This document shows positions 8,036 to 14,973 of a stretch of DNA of 64,000 bases, one piece after another (positions within the stretch are counted from its first letter, which is position 1; every line of letters begins with the position of its first letter). The stretch is taken from positions 77,634 to 141,633 of the forward strand of contig CAXXUG010000022.1 of the NCBI GenBank assembly GCA_963664835.2, read 5' to 3'. The stretch is from G963664835 sp963664835 (GTDB taxonomy: Bacteria; Chloroflexota; UBA6077; FW602-bin22; JBCLEL01). The translations under genes were made by a program, and so were the position numbers. The notes below the pieces were generated by a model, which was given only the letters and a program-made list of their open reading frames with translations, searched no databases and was not told the origin of the DNA.

Positions 8036-9985
8036 ATGTCATTAAAGAAAACGCTCTACGGCGGTAGCTTCGAACTGGAATTTGACCTTGATCCCCACGT
8101 AGGTGGATGGAACCTGCTTACCGGCGATGAAGCGTCCCCTAGCGCCACTTACGAAGGTTCCGGCTACATCCTCGAGCTTGAGGAAGGGCGAGAGTCCGAT
8201 TACACAGCCGTGGTCTTCAATCTTCGACGCGGGGACGGACAGCAATTCACGATCAAACGGTACACTCTGAGCGCCCGCGCCAACATAGGTGATCTGCACA
8301 GGATTTGGATGCCGCACCTCACCGAGAGACACATCGCCTTCCTTTACATGCAACGACAGCTTCCGATGGAGCAGCTATCACCGTCCAGGCGATACCCACT
8401 GGTAGACACTCGATCCTGCGCCGACGCAAGGTCCCCGGTCATCTTAGGGTTGGACAGGGCGGGAACAGTTACCTTCGGCGTCGGACTTATCGATCAGCGC
8501 ATCGAGACGCTGATGACAGAGCGGATAGCGACACACTACAACATGCCGGACCTGGACAGAGGAGAGTTGGTTTACGAGTTCACGAGACCGACAGATGACT
8601 TCGTACTGGGTCCTCTGACAGAGCATCAGGACGGCTTCTTTGTCTCGGAGGGCGCGTCTTGGTTTCAGACCATGCATCACTACCGGGGCGTTCATGATGA
8701 GGTGATGAATCGGCCGGTCGAGCCCAGTCCCGACCCCTGTTGGGAACCAGTCTGGGTCCCTTGGATATCCCCGCCGGGAGAGTGGGCAACCGGACGCATC
8801 GAGGATGTGGATCACGACTTGCTGTTGAAAGGTGCGGAGATTGCAGTCGACCTCGGTTTCACCAACATTCTGAACTCCGGCAGCTATTGCTTCGATTCGC
8901 AGCATCCGGGTTGGGCATATCCTGTCCAATGCGGGGACTACCGGGCGGATCCAATCAAGTTTCCGGATTTCCCCGGCACAATGCGTACCCTCCACGAAAT
9001 GGGCTTGACCGTCTGCCTCTGGATTGATCCCTTCGTCGCAGGGGTCGAGAGCAAGATACGAGCGAGTGTCGAGCACCTCATGATCCCGGATACGGACTTC
9101 TTTTGTCCCCGTAATCCCGACGCTCGAGCGCATATGGCTGAGCTGATGGCCAGGGTAATGAGGGACTACGACGCGGACGGTTACACGGTGGACTGCGGCG
9201 GTAACTTGCCACTGATCCAATGCACCGCGGACCACGCCCACGACATTTCTTCGATTGGAATCGCCCTCGACCGCAGCTACGCTCAAATGAAGCAGGCTAT
9301 GGATGAGCCAAATCCAGAAGCCGTAATCGAGTTCAGCCACACCTACTGCAACATAAACTGCCTGAACTACGGCACAGCCTTCAGGGCCACCGACTCAGGA
9401 GATACGGGAGACTACGAGCTCGATCGCCGGCTCTGTGTATTGCTGAGGTCGTTCGTCCCGTCGGGAAAGGCGGTCCATTTTGACCCCATGTGGTGGCGCT
9501 TCGATGAGGATGACAAAACCGTCGCGAAGATGCTGTCGACGGCGATCATATCCGCGGTCCCGCAAATAGCCGCAGATATAGTAAACCTGCGTGATTCGCA
9601 TCTCGACTTGATCAAACGATGGATAGCGTTTTATCACGAGCATAAGCAAGACTTCAGATATGGTCAGATGACGCCTATTCAGAATGACCTGCAGTTCTCG
9701 ACAATCCTCATCAGCAGTCCGAAGAAGGCCTTTGTGTCGTACGGCAACTATCCCGCGTTGAGAGTGCCAATACCCGATGGTGCCGAGGAAATCTATCTGT
9801 TCAACTGCACGCTCGAGGATTCGATTCACACCATCCTGCGGAACGTTAGCGGTGAGTACGAGGCGGGAGTGCTTGACCATACGCTCACGGCTATTGGGGA
9901 GGCCAAGGTAGCTGCAAGCGAAGGGGAAGCGCTCGTCGATCTAGAGGTGCCGCAGGGCGGGCTTATCGTGCTCAGGTCGTCATAG
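8036..9985 (+). CDS. GH36-like glycoside hydrolase (alpha-galactosidase-type)
   Basis: 649 residues with no signal peptide, so probably cytoplasmic. It starts at ATG behind AGGAGGAGAG. An N-terminal beta-rich part (about 1-230) is followed by a TIM-barrel-like region with strand motifs FTNILNSGSYCFDS, GLTVCLWIDPFV and YDADGYTVDCGGN, and then a beta C-terminal domain. D386 (TVDCGG) and D453 (RATDSGDTGDY) are candidate nucleophile and acid/base by analogy with clan GH-D. The family is assigned by fold pattern and not by a full motif set, so GH31 or a new related family is possible. It likely acts on imported oligosaccharide. Confidence 0.65.
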   Translation: MSLKKTLYGGSFELEFDLDPHVGGWNLLTGDEASPSATYEGSGYILELEEGRESDYTAVVFNLRRGDGQQFTIKRYTLSARANIGDLHRIWMPHLTERHIAFLYMQRQLPMEQLSPSRRYPLVDTRSCADARSPVILGLDRAGTVTFGVGLIDQRIETLMTERIATHYNMPDLDRGELVYEFTRPTDDFVLGPLTEHQDGFFVSEGASWFQTMHHYRGVHDEVMNRPVEPSPDPCWEPVWVPWISPPGEWATGRIEDVDHDLLLKGAEIAVDLGFTNILNSGSYCFDSQHPGWAYPVQCGDYRADPIKFPDFPGTMRTLHEMGLTVCLWIDPFVAGVESKIRASVEHLMIPDTDFFCPRNPDARAHMAELMARVMRDYDADGYTVDCGGNLPLIQCTADHAHDISSIGIALDRSYAQMKQAMDEPNPEAVIEFSHTYCNINCLNYGTAFRATDSGDTGDYELDRRLCVLLRSFVPSGKAVHFDPMWWRFDEDDKTVAKMLSTAIISAVPQIAADIVNLRDSHLDLIKRWIAFYHEHKQDFRYGQMTPIQNDLQFSTILISSPKKAFVSYGNYPALRVPIPDGAEEIYLFNCTLEDSIHTILRNVSGEYEAGVLDHTLTAIGEAKVAASEGEALVDLEVPQGGLIVLRSS

Positions 9986-10066
9986 CCGGCACGTCCGACG
10001 CGGCTGTCGGGCGATGATCCAGCTCGATTCTTCGAACAGCATTCTTGTGCCAAGTTCAAATGGCCA

Positions 10067-10570
10067 CTATTCCGGCGGCCGGCGAGGCCGAAGACGTAGA
10101 AACCAACGGGGAACGCGCCGGCGGTAGCGGTCGAATCCATCTCCGAACTTGCGCCGCATCGCCGGCTCTTCGATCAGAACGAGAAACGCCGTGAGCCAAC
10201 ACCAGTAAAGAACCGCGTAGGCAATTAGCGCGAGAGATTGAAACGCCAAAGATTCGCCGATCAACACAACGACTACGCCCAAGAGCATAGGATTGCGAGA
10301 CCATCCATAGAGCCCTCCTGTGCGCAGACGAGTCGGCTCCTCCAGCGGTGTCGCGCCAGTCTTTGATAACGCCAGCAGCTCGTAGCCTGCCACCGCGTAA
10401 AGCAACGCCCCCAAGGCGACGACAACCCAGCCGACAAATCCCACACCAATATCGAAGTGCAGCCAGTCAAACCGAGCAGTCAACTGGAGAATCAAATAAG
10501 GGAATGCAATCGTGAAGACTCCGTGCAGGAGCAGCGCAACGAGCGTCGTCTTCAATACTTTGGATCTCAT
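10067..10570 (-). CDS. Isoprenylcysteine/phospholipid methyltransferase-like membrane protein
   Basis: 167 residues with four or five hydrophobic helices. The signature GLYGWSRNPMLLGVVVVLIG, followed by EEPAMRRKFGDGFDRYRRRVPRW, is the SAM-binding C-terminal part of the ICMT/PEMT-like family. Bacterial members methylate small lipophilic or unknown substrates. It is convergent with the preceding glycosidase and forms no operon. Confidence 0.82.
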   Translation of the reverse strand: MRSKVLKTTLVALLLHGVFTIAFPYLILQLTARFDWLHFDIGVGFVGWVVVALGALLYAVAGYELLALSKTGATPLEEPTRLRTGGLYGWSRNPMLLGVVVVLIGESLAFQSLALIAYAVLYWCWLTAFLVLIEEPAMRRKFGDGFDRYRRRVPRWFLRLRPRRPPE

Positions 10571-10681
10571 GTCCAGCCAAGTCTAGCCCAAGGCCATCGG
10601 CGGTCGAGGCTGGATCTCCAGTGATCGAGGGTCCTCATTCGCCTGCGACCAAGTTATCCCTTTGTCGTACATTCTTCGGGC

Positions 10682-10687
10682 TATAAT
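10682..10687 (+). promoter_or_regulatory. Possible -10 box for the PhyH gene
   Basis: A consensus TATAAT lies 83 bp before the PhyH start. The -35 region is weak (TTTGTC near 10661), so this is tentative. Confidence 0.3.
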
Positions 10688-10769
10688 CGGAGTTGCCGGC
10701 ACTCCCATGTCTCGGCGGTTATTTGGCTAGGCCGGGACGACGCACCATAAGTACACAGGTGGTATCCAC

Positions 10770-11600
10770 ATGAACACATACGACTGCGAGCCCACGCTGA
10801 CAGACACCCAGGTCTTGGAGTTCTGCAAGAATGGCTTCCTGATGTTGGAGGGGGTCATACCCGAAGACATCAACCGCAGAACCTTTGATTTTGTGGAAAG
10901 GAACTCGCTCCTCATGCCGAGCGAGATCCTTCAGGAAGATTGGTTCGTCAAAAACGTGATCCTGAACTCGACCGTGACAGGAGCGGTGCGGTCCCTGCTC
11001 GGCAAGAATTTCAGCCTGCCCAATCTGATGGCCAATCATCGCGTCACCGGACCATTGCCGGCCCAGGTCTGGCACCGTGATGGGGGTTCGATCCACGAGC
11101 CGAATCTGCGTTATCTGCAGGTGTTCTACTATCCGCAGGAGTGCACCGTCGACATGGGCCCGACAGAGCTCATGCCAGGCTCGCATTTTCTATTCTCATT
11201 GCCGCCATTTATGGGACATTACAACAAGGTTAGAGGCTCCTATCTCGCCGCTGCGCCTGCCGGATCGGTCTTCATAACCGTGTATTCGATTTGGCACCGG
11301 CGATCCAAAGGACAGGTCAACGGGACTCGCAACTTACTGAAATACGTCTATTGGAGGACTTCCGCTCCTGAGCGCGACTGGATACGCGAGCCCGGCTTTG
11401 ATTTTGCGACAGCCGACTACGAGCTCCGAGGCCCCACGTTTAGACCGCAGTACTGGGATATGTACCACGCTGCCGAGATGTTCTACTGGCTGTGTGGGAA
11501 GAGCGACGAGTTTCAGCTTGAAGGCGGACAGGCGTGGCCACTCACAATCGCCAACCACCGCTTCCTGGACCAACCCTACGGAGTCCCACAGACAAACTGA
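10770..11600 (+). CDS. Phytanoyl-CoA dioxygenase (PhyH) family protein
   Basis: 276 residues, a non-heme Fe(II)/2-oxoglutarate-dependent oxygenase fold. The iron ligands appear as H102 and D104 in VWHRDGG and H176 in YSIWHRRS; the GTRNLLKYVYWR region probably carries the 2-oxoglutarate-binding Arg. PhyH-family enzymes hydroxylate varied small molecules, and no substrate is implied by context. It is a single gene, with only a weak AGGTGG site upstream of the ATG. Confidence 0.9.
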   Translation: MNTYDCEPTLTDTQVLEFCKNGFLMLEGVIPEDINRRTFDFVERNSLLMPSEILQEDWFVKNVILNSTVTGAVRSLLGKNFSLPNLMANHRVTGPLPAQVWHRDGGSIHEPNLRYLQVFYYPQECTVDMGPTELMPGSHFLFSLPPFMGHYNKVRGSYLAAAPAGSVFITVYSIWHRRSKGQVNGTRNLLKYVYWRTSAPERDWIREPGFDFATADYELRGPTFRPQYWDMYHAAEMFYWLCGKSDEFQLEGGQAWPLTIANHRFLDQPYGVPQTN

Positions 11601-11853
11601 GCTTGCCGGGTCCGCGCTGCAGTTGTCTTCCCTCCCTCCGACGGACAACAAATGGCGTCCCAACTCTTGTCCTACAAGGAGATGTGAATAATCTGGGTAA
11701 TTCCACGAAATCAAGTCCTCTTCGAACTCGGCACGACTGCCCTCCTTCCGCAATCGGAGCCGGTAGGTTCGACCCAACTAGACCGTAAGCAAAAGTTTGA
11801 CTGGAAAAATCGGCTGGTGTATATTCCCGGTAAATATGGATAAAGTTGATTCA

Positions 11854-11859
11854 TATAAT
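11854..11859 (+). promoter_or_regulatory. Probable -10 box of the carbonic anhydrase gene
   Basis: TATAAT in an AT-rich stretch about 30 bp before the gene. No clear -35 is seen. Confidence 0.4.
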
Positions 11860-11888
11860 CTAGTTTTCATATTAACAAGGAGGGTTCG

Positions 11889-12386
11889 ATGGGCACTATC
11901 GACGATGTCCTCGAAGGTAACGCCAAGTACGTGGCAAGTTTCGACAAGGGCGACCTGCCACTACCGCCCGCACGCAAGTTAGCGGTCGTAGCCTGCATGG
12001 ACGCGCGCTTGGATGTTCACAAGATTCTGGGTATCACGGAAGGCGACGCGCACGTGATACGTAATGCCGGCGGCGTGGTCAGCGACGACGCTATCCGTTC
12101 GCTGGTAATCTCCCAGCGGCTGCTTGGGACCGAGACAATTGTGTTGATCCATCACACCGACTGCGGAATGCTGACCTTCCGAGACGACGACGTGAAAGAC
12201 ACGATCGAAGCGGACACTGGCATTCGCCCTTCCTTCGCGCTCGAAGCGTTCCCAGATCTGGATGGCAACGTGCGACAGTCTATTGCGCGCATCCAGGCCA
12301 ACCCATTCATCCCCAACAAGGACCAGATTGGTGGCTTCGTTTACGACTGCTCCACCGGCGAGCTCAACCAAGTGTCGGCTAACTGA
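11889..12386 (+). CDS. Beta-carbonic anhydrase (type II-like, short)
   Basis: 165 residues, a zinc enzyme interconverting CO2 and bicarbonate in the cytoplasm. Zinc ligands are C36 (ACMDAR), H89 and C92 (HHTDCGM), and the D38/R40 dyad is present. Its length fits the short bacterial beta class. The ATG lies behind a strong AAGGAGGG. It is monocistronic. No carboxylase or transporter neighbour suggests a special role, so housekeeping supply of bicarbonate is likely. Confidence 0.93.
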   Translation: MGTIDDVLEGNAKYVASFDKGDLPLPPARKLAVVACMDARLDVHKILGITEGDAHVIRNAGGVVSDDAIRSLVISQRLLGTETIVLIHHTDCGMLTFRDDDVKDTIEADTGIRPSFALEAFPDLDGNVRQSIARIQANPFIPNKDQIGGFVYDCSTGELNQVSAN

Positions 12387-12575
12387 GCGGATCGAGCCGG
12401 AAAGCCCAGTATAGCCGTCACGCGACGATTAGCCGGGAATCTCGGTTGCCCCCGGCGTGCCGGCACCCAACCGCACGCCGGACCGCCATGTCAGCCTGCC
12501 AAGAATACGGTAGCAAGGTCGTGGTTTAAGCCCTGTGTGGCGTGACGGCAAAGACTTGGCGAGCGCTTACCGCTG

Positions 12576-12968
12576 CTAACTCGGCATTCGCCAAGGAGCC
12601 ACCAGGTTCCATCCGCTGTGATTGGTGAACTCCACTCGGTTGCCTTCGAAATCGCGACAGAAGAAGAATCGTGAGCCGTCCGGCCGATTGTCAGGTTCTA
12701 CCTCTATCTGGCAGCCGGCGCTGACAACGCGGCTGTACACTTCGTCAAGGTCGTCGACCTCCATCGCGACGTGAAGGCGCTCGTTCGTGTCTTCGTCCTG
12801 CAGAACGTGAATCTGCGAACCGTTCGCAGCCTGAAAGAATCTCACGTTTTCTTTGGTGAACTCCTCGTGCGGCATCAGCGTCATTCCAAGCGTGTCGCGG
12901 AAAAAACGCACCGATTTGTCTAAGTCTCTTGCGAACATCGTGGCGTGATGGTAGGCGAGGATTTTCAC
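12576..12968 (-). CDS. VOC/glyoxalase-superfamily protein
   Basis: 130 residues from a GTG at 12968 with GGAGAGG upstream. A much longer frame to 13223 runs back into repeated DNA and is not used. A single VOC module: YHHATMFARDLDKSVRFFRDTLG at the start, then HVAMEVDDLDEVYSRV and FFFCRDFEGNRVEFTNH. Members are metal-dependent lyases, dioxygenases or resistance proteins; the function here is unknown. Confidence 0.82.
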   Translation of the reverse strand: MKILAYHHATMFARDLDKSVRFFRDTLGMTLMPHEEFTKENVRFFQAANGSQIHVLQDEDTNERLHVAMEVDDLDEVYSRVVSAGCQIEVEPDNRPDGSRFFFCRDFEGNRVEFTNHSGWNLVAPWRMPS

Positions 12969-13039
12969 TGAGGCACCTCTCCAATTGAAGCTTGGCGTGT
13001 ATGCGAAGCGACTGGAGTTTCGCCACCGGCCGCTACCAG

Positions 13040-13187
13040 GACATTCTAGCCGGGTGTTTGGCTCGATGCCGGGCCAGTTGTCTGCGGCGCAAGAGTGTTC
13101 AATAAATGTTGGCTTGTACGCGCCTAGAACGGTGTATTTCCAACTCCTTGACAGTGGCAAGCCGGCGACCATAAAATCGAAAAACGA
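13040..13187 (+). repeat. tRNA-Asn upstream module, copy A
   Basis: The leader and promoter preceding tRNA-Asn-like copy 1. It is repeated with small changes at 13392-13527 before copy 2, and its last ~60 bp is repeated again before copies 3 and 4. Confidence 0.8.
13148..13177 (+). promoter_or_regulatory. Promoter of tRNA-Asn-like copy 1
   Basis: TTGACA (13148-13153), an 18-nt spacer and TAAAAT (13172-13177), 10 nt before the mature 5' end. Confidence 0.75.
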
Positions 13188-13269
13188 TCCCCGATAGCTC
13201 AATTGGTAAAGCGGGTCCGCCAAAGGCGGATTAACCGCTAGGTTGTAGGTTCGAGTCCTTCTCGGGGAG
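13188..13269 (+). tRNA. tRNA-Asn-like copy 1 with insertion in the anticodon arm (probable pseudo-tRNA)
   Basis: 82 nt. Acceptor, D- and T-arm sequences are those of the intact tRNA-Asn at 13842. In place of the six bases CGGCTG in the anticodon arm there is a 15-nt palindrome TCCGCC-AAA-GGCGGA. The D-stem also has one mismatch (TAAAGC). A functional Asn anticodon loop is lost unless the insert is removed. Confidence 0.7.
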
Positions 13270-13286
13270 CCTCACCCATTTTCACT

Positions 13287-13391
13287 ATGTTCACCGTTTA
13301 TGTGCTGCAAAGCACTTCTACCGGACACCAGTACGTAGGACAAACCAATAATCTGAAGCGACGTCTCGACGAACACTCTGAAGGACTCGCC
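13287..13391 (+). pseudogene. GIY-YIG endonuclease gene, 5' fragment
   Basis: It begins 17 nt after tRNA copy 1. It encodes YVLQSTSTGHQYVGQTNN and RRLDEHSEGLAG, nearly identical to the full gene at 14088, and then joins abruptly at about 13391 to a duplicate of the tRNA leader. The open frame runs on to 13514 through unrelated sequence. The junction shares GCCGGGTGTTT with the leader at 13046, which suggests recombination at a short homology. Confidence 0.8.
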
Positions 13392-13527
13392 GGGTGTTTG
13401 ACTCGATGCCGCGCCAGTTGTCCGCGCCGCATGAGTGTTCAACATATGTTGGCGTGTACACGCCTAGAACGGTGTATTCCTAACTGCTTGTCAGTGTTAA
13501 GCCGGCGACCCTAAAATCGACAAGCGA
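13392..13527 (+). repeat. tRNA-Asn upstream module, copy B
   Basis: A duplicate of 13040-13187, including the promoter. The whole unit (leader, tRNA, endonuclease 5' part) recurs with a 340-bp period. Confidence 0.8.
13488..13517 (+). promoter_or_regulatory. Promoter of tRNA-Asn-like copy 2
   Basis: TTGTCA, an 18-nt spacer and TAAAAT at 13512-13517. Confidence 0.65.
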
Positions 13528-13609
13528 TCCCCGATAGCTCAATTGGTAGAGCGGGTCCGCCTGAGGCGGATTAACCGCTAGGTTGTAGGTTCGAGTCCTT
13601 CTCGGGGAG
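13528..13609 (+). tRNA. tRNA-Asn-like copy 2 with insertion (probable pseudo-tRNA)
   Basis: As copy 1, but with a perfect D-stem and the insert TCCGCC-TGA-GGCGGA. The first of three copies in a 157-bp tandem array (13528, 13685, 13842). Confidence 0.7.
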
Positions 13610-13644
13610 CCTGATCTACGTTCACCATGTTAACTGTCGACTCC

Positions 13645-13674
13645 TTGACAGTGTTAAGCCGGCGACCCTAAAAT
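13645..13674 (+). promoter_or_regulatory. Promoter of tRNA-Asn-like copy 3
   Basis: TTGACA, an 18-nt spacer and TAAAAT, in the same position relative to the tRNA as in the other copies. Confidence 0.75.
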
Positions 13675-13684
13675 CGACAAGCGA

Positions 13685-13766
13685 TCCCCGATAGCTCAAT
13701 TGGTAAAGCGGGTCCGCCTGAGGCGGATTAACCGCTAGGTTGTAGGTTCGAGTCCTTCTCGGGGAG
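13685..13766 (+). tRNA. tRNA-Asn-like copy 3 with insertion (probable pseudo-tRNA)
   Basis: The same TGA-centred insert as copy 2 and the D-stem mismatch of copy 1. 157 bp after copy 2. Confidence 0.7.
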
Positions 13767-13801
13767 CCTGATCTACGTTCACCAATTTAACTGTCGACAC
13801 C

Positions 13802-13831
13802 TTGACAGTGTTAAGCCGGCGACCCTAGAAT
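13802..13831 (+). promoter_or_regulatory. Promoter of the intact tRNA-Asn
   Basis: TTGACA, an 18-nt spacer and TAGAAT, 10 nt before the tRNA. Confidence 0.75.
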
Positions 13832-13841
13832 CGACAAGCGA

Positions 13842-13914
13842 TCCCCGATAGCTCAATTGGTAGAGCGGGCGGCTGTTAACCGCTAGGTTGTAGGTTCGAG
13901 TCCTTCTCGGGGAG
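13842..13914 (+). tRNA. tRNA-Asn (anticodon GTT), intact copy
   Basis: 73 nt. Acceptor TCCCCGA/TCGGGGA; D-stem GCTC/GAGC; anticodon stem GGCGG/CCGCT with loop CTGTTAA (GTT at 13875-13877); variable loop AGGTT; T-loop TTCGAGT. The T-stem GTAGG/CCTTC has one U-U mismatch shared by all copies. CCA is not encoded. It is the only copy in the array with a normal anticodon arm. Confidence 0.9.
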
Positions 13915-13963
13915 CCCGTAACATACCTTTGGCATGTCTACCGTGTGGCGTGAATGGCCTGTG

Positions 13964-14006
13964 AAGATGAGAGCCGGCCGGGAGTGGCTGAGGCCTCAAC
14001 TCGCCA
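13964..14006 (+). pseudogene. GIY-YIG endonuclease gene, 3' remnant
   Basis: It matches the last ~40 bp of the full endonuclease gene before its tRNA-derived tail (13964-14006 against 14283-14325), so a second endonuclease unit once stood here and lost its 5' part. Confidence 0.75.
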
Positions 14007-14070
14007 GTAGAGCGGGTCCGCCCGTGGCGGATTAACCGCTAGGTTGTAGGTTCGAGTCCTTCTCGGGGAG
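14007..14070 (+). pseudogene. tRNA-Asn 3' fragment, copy 5
   Basis: It starts at GTAGAGC in the D-arm and keeps the rest of the tRNA with the insert TCCGCC-CGT-GGCGGA. The first 18 nt of the tRNA are replaced by endonuclease 3' sequence, so no acceptor stem can form. Confidence 0.85.
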
Positions 14071-14087
14071 CGTCACCCAATTTCACT

Positions 14088-14354
14088 ATGTTTACCGTTT
14101 ATGTGCTGCAAAGCACATCTACCGCACACCTCTACGTAGGACAAACCAATAATCTGAAGCGCCGTCTCGACGAACATTCTGAAGGACTCGCCGGCTACAC
14201 AAAGAACCGAGGACCGTGGCAGTTGGTCCATCAGGAACAATTCTCGACTAGGGTAGAAGCTATGAGGCGTGAACGATACCTAAAGACGGGAGCCGGCAAG
14301 GCTTGGCTGAGGCTTCAACTCGCCAGTAGAGCGGGTCCGCCCGTGGCGGATTAA
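14088..14354 (+). CDS. Small GIY-YIG endonuclease-like protein
   Basis: 88 residues, of the small stand-alone GIY-YIG family (COG2827-like). Visible are the strand VYVLQS, the YIG-equivalent LYVGQT, the Arg-bearing helix LKRRLDEHSEG, and the C-terminal EAMRRERYLKTG with its catalytic-type Glu. The ATG lies 17 nt after tRNA fragment copy 5. The last nine codons and the stop lie inside tRNA fragment copy 6, so the tail SRAGPPVAD is encoded by tRNA sequence. Identical 64-bp tRNA fragments flank it. The function is unknown; the context suggests a role in mobility or recombination at tRNA-Asn. Confidence 0.85.
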   Translation: MFTVYVLQSTSTAHLYVGQTNNLKRRLDEHSEGLAGYTKNRGPWQLVHQEQFSTRVEAMRRERYLKTGAGKAWLRLQLASRAGPPVAD

Positions 14355-14389
14355 CCGCTAGGTTGTAGGTTCGAGTCCTTCTCGGGGAG
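14326..14389 (+). pseudogene. tRNA-Asn 3' fragment, copy 6
   Basis: Identical over 64 bp to copy 5, 319 bp away, and with the same CGT-centred insert. It overlaps the 3' end of the GIY-YIG gene. Confidence 0.85.
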
Positions 14390-14434
14390 CCAAGTTTCTG
14401 ACCACGAACTCAGGCGACCAACTGGTTAACACAA

Positions 14435-14462
14435 GACCCCGCAGGGTGATCCCTCCGGGGTC
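14435..14462 (+). terminator. Hairpin closing the tRNA/GIY-YIG array
   Basis: GACCCC and GGGGTC pair, with an inner AGGG-tgat-CCCT stem. The T-run is poor (ACGTCATTT), so termination is likely but not certain. Confidence 0.55.
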
Positions 14463-14547
14463 ACGTCATTTGTGGCGGTTTCTGTAGCTAAATTCGCCCT
14501 TTCCTCATGCTCCCCGATTCTCCAGTTCGCAAAACCGGCTTGGGGTG

Positions 14548-14576
14548 CCTTGTGCAACCATAGGGGTTGCGCAAGG
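14548..14576. repeat. Inverted repeat
   Basis: Arms CCTTGTGCAACC and GGTTGCGCAAGG (12 bp with one wobble) around a 5-nt loop, in a gene-free stretch. It could be a terminator without a T-run or a protein-binding site. Confidence 0.5.
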
Positions 14577-14683
14577 GGAGCCAGTGTTCTCGTTTCCTAA
14601 TTCTCCCATTCTCCATTTTTCGCTGGGAGTTGGTTAACAGTCGAGTCCTGATCGGAGCCCTTGTGACGATATTTCATAACTCA

Positions 14684-14878
14684 ATGCGTTACGTATCCAG
14701 CGGAGTCCGGGCCGATCTGTGGTGGATCGTCTGAGAGTACAACGACGTCTTCTTCCCACTGGAGCTCGAGATCGGAGCGGTGCTGCGCATCCCGTCGGTG
14801 AAGCACGTCAACATGCGCCTCATCGGGCGAGACACCGAGCAAGGGGTGCTGGTCCGTAACGACTGGCGCATCATGTGA
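14684..14878 (+). pseudogene. Short coding remnant with an in-frame TGA
   Basis: From ATG 14684 the frame reads through one TGA at 14732 and then YNDVFFPLELEIGAVLRIPS to a stop at 14878. The residue composition looks coding, but the family is not recognised. Probably a decayed gene fragment. The rest of 14390-14970 holds only the two hairpins. Confidence 0.3.
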
Positions 14879-14973
14879 CCGGTGCCCTCACCGATCTATA
14901 GCGCTACGAACCAGGCTCCACACCTTCGAGGTTCGGGCGCATCCTGACAATCCCACCGAGCGAGCCCCGACCC

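Noticed and set aside
13528..13609. Reading copy 2 as a functional tRNA-Ser(TGA)
   Set aside because: The loop has C rather than U at position 33 and the acceptor stem and D/T arms are those of tRNA-Asn, so a normal Ser tRNA is unlikely. Kept only as a question in the findings.
13521..13720. Separate protein genes in the tRNA array beyond GIY-YIG
   Set aside because: Remaining frames are short, repeat with the tRNA units and have no start signals.
13040..14395. Prophage or integrative element at tRNA-Asn
   Set aside because: No integrase, excisionase or phage gene is near; only the small GIY-YIG genes.
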